Assembly: GCA_922989275.2 (NCBI GenBank) | Contig: OV277857.1 | Span: 49,267,083 to 49,331,082, forward strand | DNA length: 64,000 nucleotides | From: Gari tellinella | Taxonomy: Eukaryota; Mollusca; Bivalvia; Cardiida; Psammobiidae | Direction: 5' to 3' | Shown here: positions 10,467 through 19,743 of the stretch, piece after piece | How the letters are laid out: every line of letters starts with the position of its first letter | Numbering within the stretch: the stretch's first letter is position 1 | Program-made: the position numbers and the translations under genes | The notes under the pieces: generated by a model | Databases searched by the model: none | Told to the model about the DNA's origin: nothing | Seen by the model: only the letters and a program-made list of their open reading frames with translations

Positions 10467-11398
10467 AGTAGCAACAACAGCATGAACAGCAGTAGAAAAC
10501 AGCCAACATGTTCAGTAGCATAACTTCCAGAATCAATAATAAACATCAACCGACTCCTGGCGGGCAGGAAACCCCCAACTCCTTCCTGGCCGGGCTTGTG
10601 GTCTGCTCTGTATCTTTGAAACGGGTTGTTTGACTTAACTACTGATGATATTCGCACCTACGCAGGCACACGTAACTAACTTTTACATTTCTTTGCGACC
10701 AAAAGTACTCGCCTGAAAAAATGGTGGATGGTCGATTTCTTCCTCCCCGTCTTTACATAAATCCCCTTCAACGACTTGTTAGACAGGATATATCATGTTT
10801 TACTGAAGAATTCCTCTACACCGGACATTAGCTGAATATTAACAGTATTAGTAACAACATCAACGTTATCGATACAGATCATATCCTGTATACGCAATCA
10901 CTCCTAAGCTATTGTATTGTCTTCTAAATACCTTTAATTGAGATTCTCCATTTAAGGTATGATATACATATCAAACTTCAGAATCAGATTTTAGATTGGA
11001 ATATTCTAAAACTTTAAAAGGGAAGAGTTTTACCTACAGCCAGCAAGAGACATTGATAGCTGTATTTATTGTGCGCAGTATACAGTAGAATACATTTTTC
11101 TTTCCCGTTTAAACGCCAATGCAATGCACCAAACTGTGGAAATTTACTTTTAGAGTTACTCGCGTCTGATCTGGCTCCAACCTGTTTGCAATGGAAATAG
11201 TGTTAACATATCAGAATTTGTAAAGTTAGCGCAGCAGTCTCGTGCTGCATGAGGATCATACTTATCTCAAGTAGGAAAGCGTATGATTATGTATTCGATG
11301 TTACCTATTTACCATTATTAACTATTCTGTTTTAAAAATAACTCGGCTGCATCAGAGGTTACCTTAGATATGATGTCATAGGTGATGGATGATAAGCG

Positions 11399-11456
11399 AT
11401 GTTATTGTGCGTGCGTGTGCATGCATGCGTGTGTGCGTGTGTGTGTGTGTGTGAGT
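11399..11456. repeat. GT-rich microsatellite
   Basis: GTGCGTGCGTGTGCATGCATG runs into (GT)n and GAGTGTATGACTGTGTGTG. It forms the outer, imperfect extension of the hairpin at 11474-11663, whose other side is AC-rich. Confidence 0.75.
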
Positions 11457-11473
11457 GTATGACTGTGTGTGTG

Positions 11474-11663
11474 TTCTGCTTGAGAGGTGGGTGTATTGTT
11501 TGTGTTGCGTTTCCTGCTTGAGACTTTCGTATTTATTTATTGGTGAGGTATTAACTTACGGGATATTAGGCCACGCCAGAGGTTAATACCTCACCAATAA
11601 ATAAATACGAAAGACTCAAGCAGGAAACGTAACACAAACAATACACCCACCTCTCAAGCAGAA
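11474..11663. repeat. Near-perfect 82-bp-arm hairpin
   Basis: The arms 11474-11555 (TTCTGCTTGAGAGGTGGGTG ... GGTGAGGTATTAAC) and 11582-11663 (GTTAATACCTCACC ... CACCTCTCAAGCAGAA) are complementary with very few mismatches, around a 26-base spacer. Pairing extends outward through GT/AC repeats to about 11456-11682. The right arm is also present alone near 49245-49305. Confidence 0.8.
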
Positions 11664-11765
11664 CACACACACACAGTCATACCACAACAAACACACACAC
11701 ACACGCAATACCATTCCTTCATCTACACACTAAATAGAAAACACGCAAGACAAACATAAAGCAAA

Positions 11766-11902
11766 GTGAATATAGGAGCCCGCCTTGGTACGGTCAGTAG
11801 CAATCAATAATTAACTATAAATTAATTAACCATCTACAACCACTGGGGGGGGTTAAACCTGGGTTTAGGGGCGCCCAACCTCACACTTATCTCCTATATT
11901 CA
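11766..11902. mobile_element. Small TIR element TGAATATAGGAG...CTCCTATATTCA
   Basis: Terminal 12-bp inverted repeats flank ~110 bp containing GCCCGCCTTGGTACGGTCAG and GGTTTAGGGGCGCCCAACC. A second copy with the same flanks (CAATACCATTCCTTCATCTA and upstream AC repeats) is at 49434-49560, so the mobile unit is probably larger, from ~11582 to ~11902. Confidence 0.6.
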
Positions 11903-12093
11903 AGTAGTGATATGTGATGAAATGTGAATGACACCGGAAAATATTATACGATTTTTCTGACAATTTTAAGTAAAGAAACCCAAAGACAAAGGCCATTGTT
12001 TCTTTCTTTCTTTCGGTTTTAATCTAGATTTCAATTGGATATACACTGTAACGGCCGATGTTTGTTTCAGCCATTGTTTTTTCTGTTAACTTG

Positions 12094-12157
12094 AATCTGG
12101 CGTAACTGGACGTTACCCGTCTCTTATTAGCGTGTAACGCCACGTAGCGTCAGATTA
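12094..12157. repeat. Imperfect inverted repeat
   Basis: AATCTGGCGTAACTGGACGT is inverted against GTAACGCCACGTAGCGTCAGATT-like sequence around CCGTCTCTTATTAGC. It lies just upstream of the candidate exon at 12219. Confidence 0.55.
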
Positions 12158-12218
12158 CGATATATGACGTCGAACATAATTGAAAGAAAAAAATAAAAGA
12201 AAACATCAAGAAGAAAAT

Positions 12219-12522
12219 ATGGAATATCCAGGAAGGAGAACAAAATCGGTATGTAAATGAATTGTATTCAAATTTCTAAAATTATATTTGTTATGTTAAT
12301 ATTTGTGCTTCTATAATATTAATTTATCATAATTTTATTTGTTGAGCAAAATGCGTCTCTGTATATCTCTATTATTTCAGTTTATTTCACTATCTATCTA
12401 CCTGTTTTTCCTATTCTGTCTGTCTGTCTGCCTCATCGTTTCCCTGTTCTTTACTCTATTAATGTTTTGTGATTGTAAAATGTATTGTTTTATTACAGAG
12501 AAACGCTTATGTATACACTTAA
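12219..12522 (+). CDS. Possible two-exon micro-ORF (17 codons)
   Basis: An ATG at 12219 with A at -3 opens ten codons (MEYPGRRTKS). It is followed at 12249 by GTATGT, a good splice donor. At 12483-12498 a polypyrimidine stretch ends in TTTTATTACAG, a good acceptor. The second segment, 12499-12522, continues in the same phase for seven codons to TAA. An AATAAA-like A-rich stretch follows near 12615. No homology is recognised. It could be a 5' exon pair of a longer transcript with different splicing, or chance. The single frame 12339-12527 lies inside the proposed intron. Confidence 0.2.
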
Positions 12523-12642
12523 AGTAATTAAACTTTTTTATTTAAGTAAAGCACATCTACTCGTTTTGAACAATTCCTGGAGGATTTTACAAAATACTGT
12601 TTAAATTTATTTTTAAAAAAATAAAAAAAATACACCGTTTAA

Positions 12643-12880
12643 ATTAACAAGAGCTGTATACGGCGCTCAATCGCTCACCTGGAACCAATGATGTTAACGT
12701 AAAATAGCTTGGAAAGCTGAAACATGACAATATGATTGTGCCAATTGCTGAGTAGATGATACTGTGTGCAAATATCTAAGCTCAGGGTACTGTGGTGTAT
12801 AAGATTTTTGTAAGTTTCATTGAAAAAATCTGAATTTTAGCTCCTGTGACCTAGATCTACAAAAACTGGAACTTTAACAA
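12643..12880. mobile_element. GCTCACC-family element, truncated
   Basis: It starts AACAAGAGCTGTATACGGCG, then CTCAATCGCTCACCTGGAAC, and continues through GCAAATATCTAAGCTCAGGG and TTTTAGCTCCTGTGACCTAG. It stops where the pogo-like MITE begins. This gives the 5' end of the family. Confidence 0.6.
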
Positions 12881-12885
12881 TATAA

Positions 12886-13094
12886 TACAGTAAAACCTCT
12901 CTATTACGACCACTAAATTGTGTTAATTATGGGGGGTTAAGAACAGGTGACAGTTTAAAGCAAGGTGACATAAAAACAGAACGCTCCTGTAGGAGCTTTC
13001 TGTCTTACTGTCACCTTAATTTAAGCTGTCACCTGTCTTTTATACAACCAATTAGCCTTAATTTTAGTGGTCGTAGTAGAGAGATTTTACTGTA
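12886..13094. mobile_element. pogo-like MITE with TA duplication
   Basis: TA-CAGTAAAACCTCTCTATTACG at the left is inverted to CGTAGTAGAGAGATTTTACTG-TA at the right, with TIRs of ~30 bp. An inner hairpin at ~12955-13030 pairs AGGTGACAGTTTAAAGCAAG with TTTAAGCTGTCACCT. CAGT termini with TA target sites are typical of pogo/Tigger-type Tc1-mariner elements (established for the family). The assignment here is inferred. Confidence 0.65.
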
Positions 13095-13195
13095 TTCCTC
13101 TATACTCACCTCATGGACCACATCCCTTCTTCACTGCCCTCAACATTTTATTGTTTTTATAATATGAACAAAAGCACCCAAAAAAAGTTATAGCT

Positions 13196-13262
13196 TAAAG
13201 CAGGCTGAAGGTAAAGCAGAATGTAAGGCACATTCTGCTTTACTTTCAACCTGCTTTAAGTG
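13196..13262. repeat. AAAGCAGG-family hairpin
   Basis: TTAAAGCAGGCTGAAGGTAA pairs with TTTACTTTCAACCTGCTTTAA. The stem is ~29 bp with a short loop (TAAGG). It is followed by the family tail ACCTATCTTCAAAAC. Confidence 0.75.
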
Positions 13263-13307
13263 GCCACCTATCTTCAAAACAGAAAAGAACTGGTTGAAAA
13301 AATTCAC

Positions 13308-13376
13308 GAAATTGAAAAACTTTTCTTGCATGTACATCGACTATCGATGTATATGCAAGAAAAATTTATCAATTTC
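13308..13376. repeat. 33-bp-arm hairpin, CATGTACATCGA...TCGATGTATATG
   Basis: GAAATTGAAAAACTTTTCTTG and CATGTACATCGA are inverted against TCGATGTATATG and CAAGAAAAATTTATCAATTTC, with a loop of only three bases (CTA). It is not one of the other hairpin families here. The 75-codon frame 13260-13487 runs through it and is not trusted as a gene. Confidence 0.7.
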
Positions 13377-13489
13377 ATAGCTTGTTGTGAAATTGTTTAT
13401 AGTAATGTTTTGTGTCCTTTTGCTCATGAAATAAATCAACAAAATGTTGAGGCATACGGCATAAGCACAGAAGAAGGGATGTGGTAGAG

Positions 13490-13838
13490 TGGACTGGCAT
13501 GTTGGTTTCATGTAGGGAAATTCGTTATCATGACTGAAATTGTAATGAAGAGATGGTTATAAAACATGTCACCCCTAATTCATGATGACCATACAGAGGT
13601 TACTTTTACTGATGATCAGATCAGAAACTACATTCAATCAAAATTAGGTTTAACTTCTTCAATGTCATGACGTCGTCAGCTTTAAACAACTGTTGTCCGT
13701 TTGAATTTCTCAAATTCAGTACTTTGACTTAAGACAAATAAAATTGTTTGGATCCTCAACAGAAGCTGCTTTAATTGCCTCAGGGTAAAGCAGTGAAGCA
13801 GATAAAAACAGTATAACCTCTCTTAATCTCAAACTCTC
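13490..13838. other. Unannotated stretch
   Basis: No gene or repeat recognised, apart from a palindromic ATGATGACC / CTGATGATCAG patch. Confidence 0.35.
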
Positions 13839-13839
13839 T

Positions 13840-14066
13840 GACCCATTACCCCATAAATACTCCTTTTTATGCCTTTATTTTATTTCTCCACTTAAGAATC
13901 TAAGTCCACTTTATTCAGTTATGAATAAAAGCCATGCATACTAGCATATGGTAGTTTAAAGCAGGCTGAATATTAAGCACAATATGTCTAAAGGTTCATT
14001 CTGCTTTACTTCCAACCTGCACTTATCTTCAAAACTAGGAAGAGGCTATAGGGTAATAGGTTAAAG
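13840..14066. mobile_element. TTAA-type hairpin MITE, AAAGCAGG module
   Basis: The left end is TGACCCATTACCCCATAAAT (TTAA mutated) and the right end GCTATAGGGTAATAGGTTAA. A central AAAGCAGGCTGAATATTAAG / TCTGCTTTACTTCCAACCTG hairpin is followed by CTTATCTTCAAAACTAG. Similar copies: 27477-27678 and 52889-53169. Confidence 0.65.
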
Positions 14067-14204
14067 GACAGTACATTCAATTGACGGATGGTAGTGCGGA
14101 TGAATGATGAAGGAAGAGAACATTGAAAGACCATTCAATGACTATATAAACCATTTAGACCTTGTGATATATACATGTGCCCTTTAGAAATAGTGTCGAC
14201 TAAG

Positions 14205-14270
14205 ATAAGAGAGCTTCATTATCAGAGGGTTTCTGCAGGGGCTCTCTGATCAGGGCCTGCACTGACTTTT
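14205..14270. repeat. Decayed GATCAGAGG hairpin
   Basis: TATCAGAGGGTTTCTGCAGG and GGCTCTCTGATCAGGGCC resemble the GACCCAGATCAGAGGGCTCC hairpin family, whose best copy is 60246-60308. Confidence 0.45.
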
Positions 14271-14324
14271 TGAAATGTATTTTTGTAAACGCTATTACTT
14301 CAATTTGGACTAGATTTTATTGGA

Positions 14325-14770
14325 AGCTGAAATTGGTCATAAAATGTTTCTCGGACCAACAAGTAAAGCAACTGACAATTTTGTGGTGACTTAAGGCTGC
14401 TTTCGCATACGGAAGTCGGTCCTGCGGGCGAGCGGATATGCATCGTGATGACATAAGACTTTTTCCGTACGTGCTCATACTAGAAAATTTATATAAAGGC
14501 AATGTAGATATGATTGTATTATCCTTCATAGCGCAGTGAGTAGAGTGATTGACTAGCAATTCAAAGGTCATAGGTTCTTTTTTAAGTGTCTGATTTATTG
14601 ACTTGTCAATCCATAACGCAGTGACCAAAGGACATTTTATGTTTAGTCTTCGTTGATTAGAATTGATGATGTTATATACTGTCCAATTATATGTCCACTT
14701 ACATGTATGTTTTAGTTTCATGACTTACAAGTCAATAGAATCGGTATACATGTATACGATATGATCAAAC
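14325..14770. mobile_element. tRNA-related SINE-like repeat, copy 1
   Basis: About 400 bp is shared, inverted, with 28045-28440. It contains a tRNA-like core, TAGCGCAGTGAGTAGAGTGA (A-box-like), then GACTAGCAATTCAAAGGTCA and TAGGTTC (B-box-like). Flanks GTCCACTTACATGTATG and ACTTACAAGTCAATA are shared too. The 134-codon minus frame at 14317-14721 spans it and is an artefact. The SINE call is inferred from the tRNA-like core; no tail was verified. Confidence 0.5.
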
Positions 14771-15436
14771 TATAAAGCAAAACATTGAAGCTTATCAATA
14801 CGTCAACCTTTTTAAGATCGATACTGCCCATTATTAAGTTTAAACAATATACATTAAAAAACCAGAAAAGAGCACAATTACTAAAAATTGCTGTCACAGC
14901 CATATAGACCACACACACCAGGTTCCTAACTAGTGTAATATCATTTTTATCAAGAATTGGTGAAGTATTCTTAACAATTTAAAAGTTATAGCCTTTACAG
15001 TCACCCTTTTCAAGAATTATATCACTTCAAAATGTCCTAAAATAGTAAAAAACCTTTGTCACAAGTGTGGGTAATATTGTTTAACTTAACTCTATCTAGT
15101 CCCAGTAGTAGCTAATTTAGCAAACTTGTGCTATTTTTAGATGAATGTGTCTAAACTATGACCAAGTATTTCATTGAGGCATTAATAAAGATCGAGAATT
15201 GAGTTTTTGGTGATTTTATGCCGTCACAAAAATGACCGTGAACTACGTTACCAATTTAAAGTATGTGTAGTACAATAATAATTTATGCAAAATACAAAAA
15301 TTAGGGTTCCTTGAAATAGGAGTTTGAATTAAAGAGGCTCGCAACCGGATTTAGCATTAAAAATATTAATTTGTAAATATATGTCAAAAGCTTATATAAA
15401 TGGGTAAGATTTAGTTTAGGATAATAAATTCTGTTA

Positions 15437-16562
15437 AACAAGAGGGCCAGAATGGCCCTTGATCGCTCACCTGACAATGGTGACACTAGGATGGGTCACG
15501 TGATTTCAGAAAAGAAGATTTGTAAAAGGTGACCCCCAAGGCGGGGCCAATTTTGACCCCAGGGGCAAAATTTGAACAACTAAGATAGAGGACCTGTAAA
15601 CGATGATATGTGCAAAATATCTAAACTCAGTGTACTATGGTTTCAGACAAGAAGATTTTTGAAGTTTTCATTGAAAAAATCTATTTTTAGCTCCGGTGAC
15701 CCAGATATGCAACAGACCAGAACCGATTCATCCATATATGTGAAGGACCTCTAAAAGTTACATCATGCCAAATATGAAAGCTCTGGTCATATTGGTTCCA
15801 GAGAAAAAGATGTTTGAACATTTCACTATATAACTCTATGTAAAACTGTGATCCCCGGGGCGGGCCCAATTTTGACCCCAGGGACAAAATTTGAACAACT
15901 TTGATAGAGGATCTGTTGACGATGCTATGTGCAAAATATCTAAGCTCAGTGTACTATGGTTTCAGACAAGAAGATTTTTTAAGTTCTCATGGGAAAAAAA
16001 TCTATTTTTAGCTTCGGTGACCCAGATATGCAACGGACCTGAACCGATTCAACAATATAAGTCAAATACCTCTAGAAGTAATACCATGCTAAATATCAAA
16101 GCTCTGGACATATTGGTTTCAGAGAAAAAGATGTTTTAACATTTCACTATATAACTCTATGTAAAACGTTGACCCCTGGGGCGGGGCCAATTTTGACCCC
16201 AGGGGCAAAATTTGAACAACTTTGATAGGGGACCTATAGGTAATGACATGTGCCAAATATCTAAGCTCTGGCTCGTGGTTTGTGACAATAAGATTTTTTA
16301 AGATTTCCTTATTTTTTCACTTTGGTTGCCATAGCAACCAGAGTTCTGCATGGTTTCAAATTCTTTGAACAACTTTGAAAGAGCTTGACCCAAGGAACAT
16401 TCCTGTGAAGTTTGGTTGCAATCAAGCAAGTGGTTTTGTAGAAGAAGATGTTTGAAGAAATTGTTGACGCACAACGCACGACGCACAACGCACGACGACG
16501 GACGCCGGACATTGACTGACCACAAAAGCTCACCTTGAGCACTTTGTGCTCAGGTGAGCTAA
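15437..16562 (+). mobile_element. GCTCACC-family element, full-length copy
   Basis: The 5' end AACAAGAGGGCCAGAATGGC carries a small palindrome, then TCGCTCACCTGAC. Inside are tandem ~300-bp core repeats, each with TTTTGACCCCAGGGGCAAAA, GCAAAATATCTAAGCTCAG and TTTTTAGCTCCGGTGACCCA. Near the 3' end are GACGCACAACGCACGACG and the hairpin CTCACCTTGAGCACTTTGTG / CTCAGGTGAGCTAAAA. The related locus at 26420-26445 lacks the insertion, giving an empty site. Core repeats, a GACGG-rich patch and a subterminal hairpin resemble pearl/Helentron-associated elements of bivalves (inference). Confidence 0.75.
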
Positions 16563-16589
16563 AAATGCATTTCAAAAAAAAAGAAAAAG

Positions 16590-16645
16590 AAGAAGCTCTG
16601 GTGGGATTCGAACCCGTGACCCTCCATGCGAAGACAAACATGAAT
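16590..16645 (-). pseudogene. tRNA-like fragment (class II type), minus strand
   Basis: On the minus strand it reads GGAGGGTCACGGGTTCGAAT, CCCACCAGAGC, then a T-rich run, matching the 3' half of the copy at 26318-26405. It is truncated by the GCTCACC element starting at 16645. GGTTCGAATCCCACC is a canonical T-arm/B-box. Confidence 0.5.
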
Positions 16646-17697
16646 AAGAGACCCAGAGGGTCACAATTCGCTCACCTGAGGACACTGTACCATAGAATCT
16701 GACTGGGCAAGACAACATTTTGATATAGCTATGACCCAGGTGCCATAATTTGATCTTGGTAGAGGACCACAATGCGAAGCTACATGTCAGATATTAATGA
16801 TCTGGGCCTTACGGTTAAAGAGATGAAGATTTTTAAAGGTTTTCCTATATAAGTCTATGTAAAACTGGTAAGCCCCGGGGCGGGGCCAATTTTTGATCAA
16901 GGGGTCATAATTTGAACAATCTTGGTAGAGTACCGTAGGGCAAAGCTACATATCAAATATAAATGATTTTGGCCTTACGGTTTCAGAGAAGAAGATTTTT
17001 AAAGGTTTTCCTATGAAAAACAAATAGGCACGAGGGCGTGGCAATTTTTGGCCCGGGGGTCATAACTTGAACAATCTTAGAGGACCACAAGGCAAAGCTA
17101 TGTCAAATATTAAAGATCTAGGCCATACAGTTTAAGAGAAGAAGACTTTTAAAGGTTTTCCTATATAAGTCTATGTAAAACTGATAAGCCCCGGGGCGGG
17201 CCAATTTTGACACAGGGGTTATAATTTGAACAACTTTGGTAGAGCTACATGTCAAATATAAATGATCTAGGCCTTACAGTTTCAGAGAAGAAGATTTTTA
17301 AAGGTTTTCCTATGAAAAACTAATAAGCCCGAGGGCGGGGCCATTTTTGGCCCGGGGGTCATAATTTGAACAATCTTGGTAGAGAACCACAAGGCAAAGC
17401 TATATGTCAAATATTAAAGATCTGGGCATAATTTGAACTATATAACTCTAAGTAAAACTTTTGACCCTAGGGACATAATTTGAACAAACTTAATAGAGGA
17501 CCTGTAGATGATGTTATATGCCAAATATCTAAGCTCTGGACTTTGCACTTTTTTGACAAGATTTTTTAAAGCGGTATATGAGGAGATGTCATTTGAAGCA
17601 ATTGTTAACGACGGACGATGCACGACGGACGACGACGGACACCGGACACAGGGCCATCATAATAGCTCACCTTGAGCCTTTGGCTCAGGTGAGCTAA
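16645..17697 (+). mobile_element. GCTCACC-family element, copy with GAGCCTTTGGCTC end
   Basis: It starts near AAGAGACCCAGAGGGTCACA, ATTCGCTCACCTGAGG. It has four diverged core repeats with GGGGCGGGGCCAATTTTTGA, CATAATTTGAACAATCTTGG and CGGTTTCAGAGAAGAAGATT. It ends ACGGACGACGACGGACACCG, AGCTCACCTTGAGCC-TTTGGCTCAGGTGAGCTAAAAA. Same subfamily as 28777. Confidence 0.75.
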
Positions 17698-17839
17698 AAA
17701 CTAAGATTTGGTGACGATTCTTGAGACTTTTTTTGGACTGATCATATTTTTTTTAATGTCAGAAGCCACAAATTTGCTTTTATTTGAGTATTTTATTTTA
17801 TTTTGACTAGTACACCACCCGGTTGCGAGTCCCTTTAAA

Positions 17840-19280
17840 ATCATGCAAAAGAATTTTTTTACATGCTCCATGGTTTAAAGAACATATTTCATGGTATTGC
17901 TGAGATATTAAAATTATGTGTATTTAAGTGAACTGAAGACTATGTTAATGCCATTTTGCCAGCATGTGTATACTAGGGAGATATGCTTATTAAAGCCAAA
18001 ACAAATTTTCCCATTCTTGATACGTTGAATTCTGGCTACATATTCTTAACTCGTGTGAACTACGTTACCGTCAACTACGATACCGATAATATGCATGTGC
18101 ACCCATTTTTCAACAAGGAGGGTATTCTACCGAGGAAGGATGTATGTAAACACCTAAAACTATACACAGTGCACAGTGTAAACAAATGTGGGGTATCAGT
18201 GGAGCACTCCTAGGGGAAAAATTGATTTGAATGGTGAGAATTATACTGTTCTTCTACATTTTTAATAATATATTGATACCCTTCACTAAACTATATTATA
18301 TTGTCTATTATATAACATAAAATGATGACTCTGTATTGAAATGCAAATAGAGTAAGATTACAATTAGGCATAGTGACAAGAGACCACGTTATAACGTAGT
18401 TCACAGAAAGTAACGTAGTTCACATATGCACTTTGGAAATGCATATAATTTCAGAAAATGGGAAAATCACATGATCCAACTGTCTCTTACCTCCATAAAT
18501 GCTTGTTAAAACAGTGCTCGACCGAGCGTGTTATTTGCAAAATTGTCTATTTCCCAGTGCTTTGTCTTAAGATATATATACACTGAGAGGATTTTCTAAC
18601 CGTCCACTATTTAAACTCATATTTTTCGAAACAGGAAATGGCACACTGACGTAATCTGTTTTATTTAAAATACTAGGTTGAATATGCATTGAATTAAATT
18701 CTTTAATTTTGAGTCTCTCTATACGTTACGTCACACCTCCAAATTCGACGATTAAGGTATTTTGCACGTGCGAAGCGTGTATGGGGACATTGGTAAACAC
18801 AGCTTTTAATCATTTGTTGATCATCAATCGTCCTAACAGAAAAACATTTAACATGTCGAGAAGTCGTGTTGTACGAATCAAAAGAGCACTCGAAATATTG
18901 TATTCAGAGCCAACCTGAACTACTACGTTAACGTCATGGACGTTATACGTCCTATGTGCCCTAAAATCGTTTACATAAGCTAAATATTAAACATTAATAT
19001 CTTATTTCACCAACTGTAACATAATTCAACATGTTGTTCGCCAATATCTGCTGGTTTTGAGGAAATTTTGTCTGACCGGAAGTGTAGAGACTAACGTCAT
19101 TAGCGCCTACGGATGAAAAATTCACGTATACGGAATCTTTCATTTTGGTCATCACACACTAGCTGGTATGTTTTCCACGCGTCTACGGTGACTGCTCGTG
19201 CAGGTATGGACCGTCGAATATGTCAAAATAACGTAACGTAACTGCGTTAACGGCTTCAGCGCCAATTGTTTAAATGCAAA
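17840..19280. other. Unannotated stretch with open frames of unclear status
   Basis: Frames at 17983-18213 (+) and 18709-18918 (+) lack recognisable domains. The first contains the GTGAACTACGTTACC motif, arguing that it is not conserved coding DNA. A minus-strand donor-like GAG-GTAAGA at 18489-18494 has no convincing acceptor. Confidence 0.35.
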
Positions 19281-19289
19281 ATTTTAATT

Positions 19290-19743
19290 CGGCGGCTCAA
19301 AACTCACTTTTTTCATTGATACATTTACATTCCATGTCGCAGAAGCCGTTTAGGATGGCATTTTTAAGTATTCTGTAAATGTCACTAAGCCACCGTTGAC
19401 AGCTAGTGACATTTTTGGTATTTTCGTTTTGTAAGAAAACAGACCAGGAGTTGCCTCAGTATTTTTTGTCAGTGCAATTTGCACCATATCTCATCAATAC
19501 TTTGTATTTTTCAAACTTATCATTTAAGTGCTACATATGGCACGTTGAAAGCTGGTAGCCCAACAGACAAATGTCATTCATGACATTGTGACTTTTCATT
19601 TTCGGGTTAGGTTCCAATTTCATTAATATTTTCCATAATTCGTTATCAATTTTATTGAAACTTTTTTTCCATTTATAAAACATCTTCATCTCATGGAATA
19701 TGTAATTTTTGGCATCCGGATTTACTAGTTTTAAGAGTAGCAC
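19290..19743 (-). pseudogene. Decayed ORF of ~150 codons, family unknown
   Basis: From ATG at 19743 one minus-strand frame runs about 150 codons with only two internal stops (TAG at ~19531, TGA at ~19457) before TGA near 19303. The first 70 codons are rich in Lys, Met and aromatic residues (MFYKWKKSFNKIDNELWKIL). After the first stop comes KYKVLMRYGANCTDKKY, faintly ankyrin-like, and the end is Cys-rich (FCDMECKCINE). So few stops in AT-rich DNA suggests a former coding region, possibly of a mobile element. No family assigned. Confidence 0.3.

Larger units (their letters stand above)
9102..12049. mobile_element. ~2.9-kb composite foldback element
   Basis: The outer ends ACAGTGTTTATCCAATTG (9102) and CAATTGGATATACACTGT (ending 12049) are inverted. 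Inward the arms continue to match: AATCTAGAATAAAACC, TTTTTACTTAAAATTG, AATAGCTTAGGAGCGAT / ATCACTCCTAAGCTATT, TACAGGATATGGTCTGTATC / GATACAGATCATATCCTGTA, GTCCGGTGTA / TACACCGGAC, and AGGGGATTTATGTAAAG / CTTTACATAAATCCCCT. The innermost arm is TCGGTCGCAAAG / CTTTGCGACC. The loop is ~10300-10660. Secondary insertions lie at 9302-9514 and ~11400-11905. No transposase was recognised. Confidence 0.65.
15333..17838. mobile_element. Composite TIR element with nested insertions, copy 1
   Basis: TTAAAGAGGCTCGCAACCGG at the left is inverted to CCGGTTGCGAGTCCCTTTAA at the right. The non-nested parts (15333-15436, 16563-16645, 17698-17838) match 26590-26090 in reverse orientation. Two GCTCACC-family elements are inserted (15437-16562, 16645-17697). 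The interior has a tRNA-like segment on the minus strand near 16590-16640. No transposase gene seen. Confidence 0.55.

Noticed and set aside
10290..10657. Frames in the loop of the 9.1-12 kb foldback as its transposase
   Set aside because: They are short, translate AC repeats and poly-Thr/His runs, and show no catalytic motif.
13260..13487. 75-codon plus-strand frame
   Set aside because: It begins in the tail of one hairpin element and spans a 33-bp-arm hairpin. No homology or splice context.
14317..14721. 134-codon minus-strand frame
   Set aside because: It coincides with a dispersed tRNA-related repeat whose second copy does not keep the frame.
15437..16562. Calling the GCTCACC element a definite Helitron
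   Set aside because: The 3' hairpin and CTAA end are suggestive, but the 5' end is not a clear TC, the A-rich flank hides target duplications, and no Rep/helicase sequence is present.
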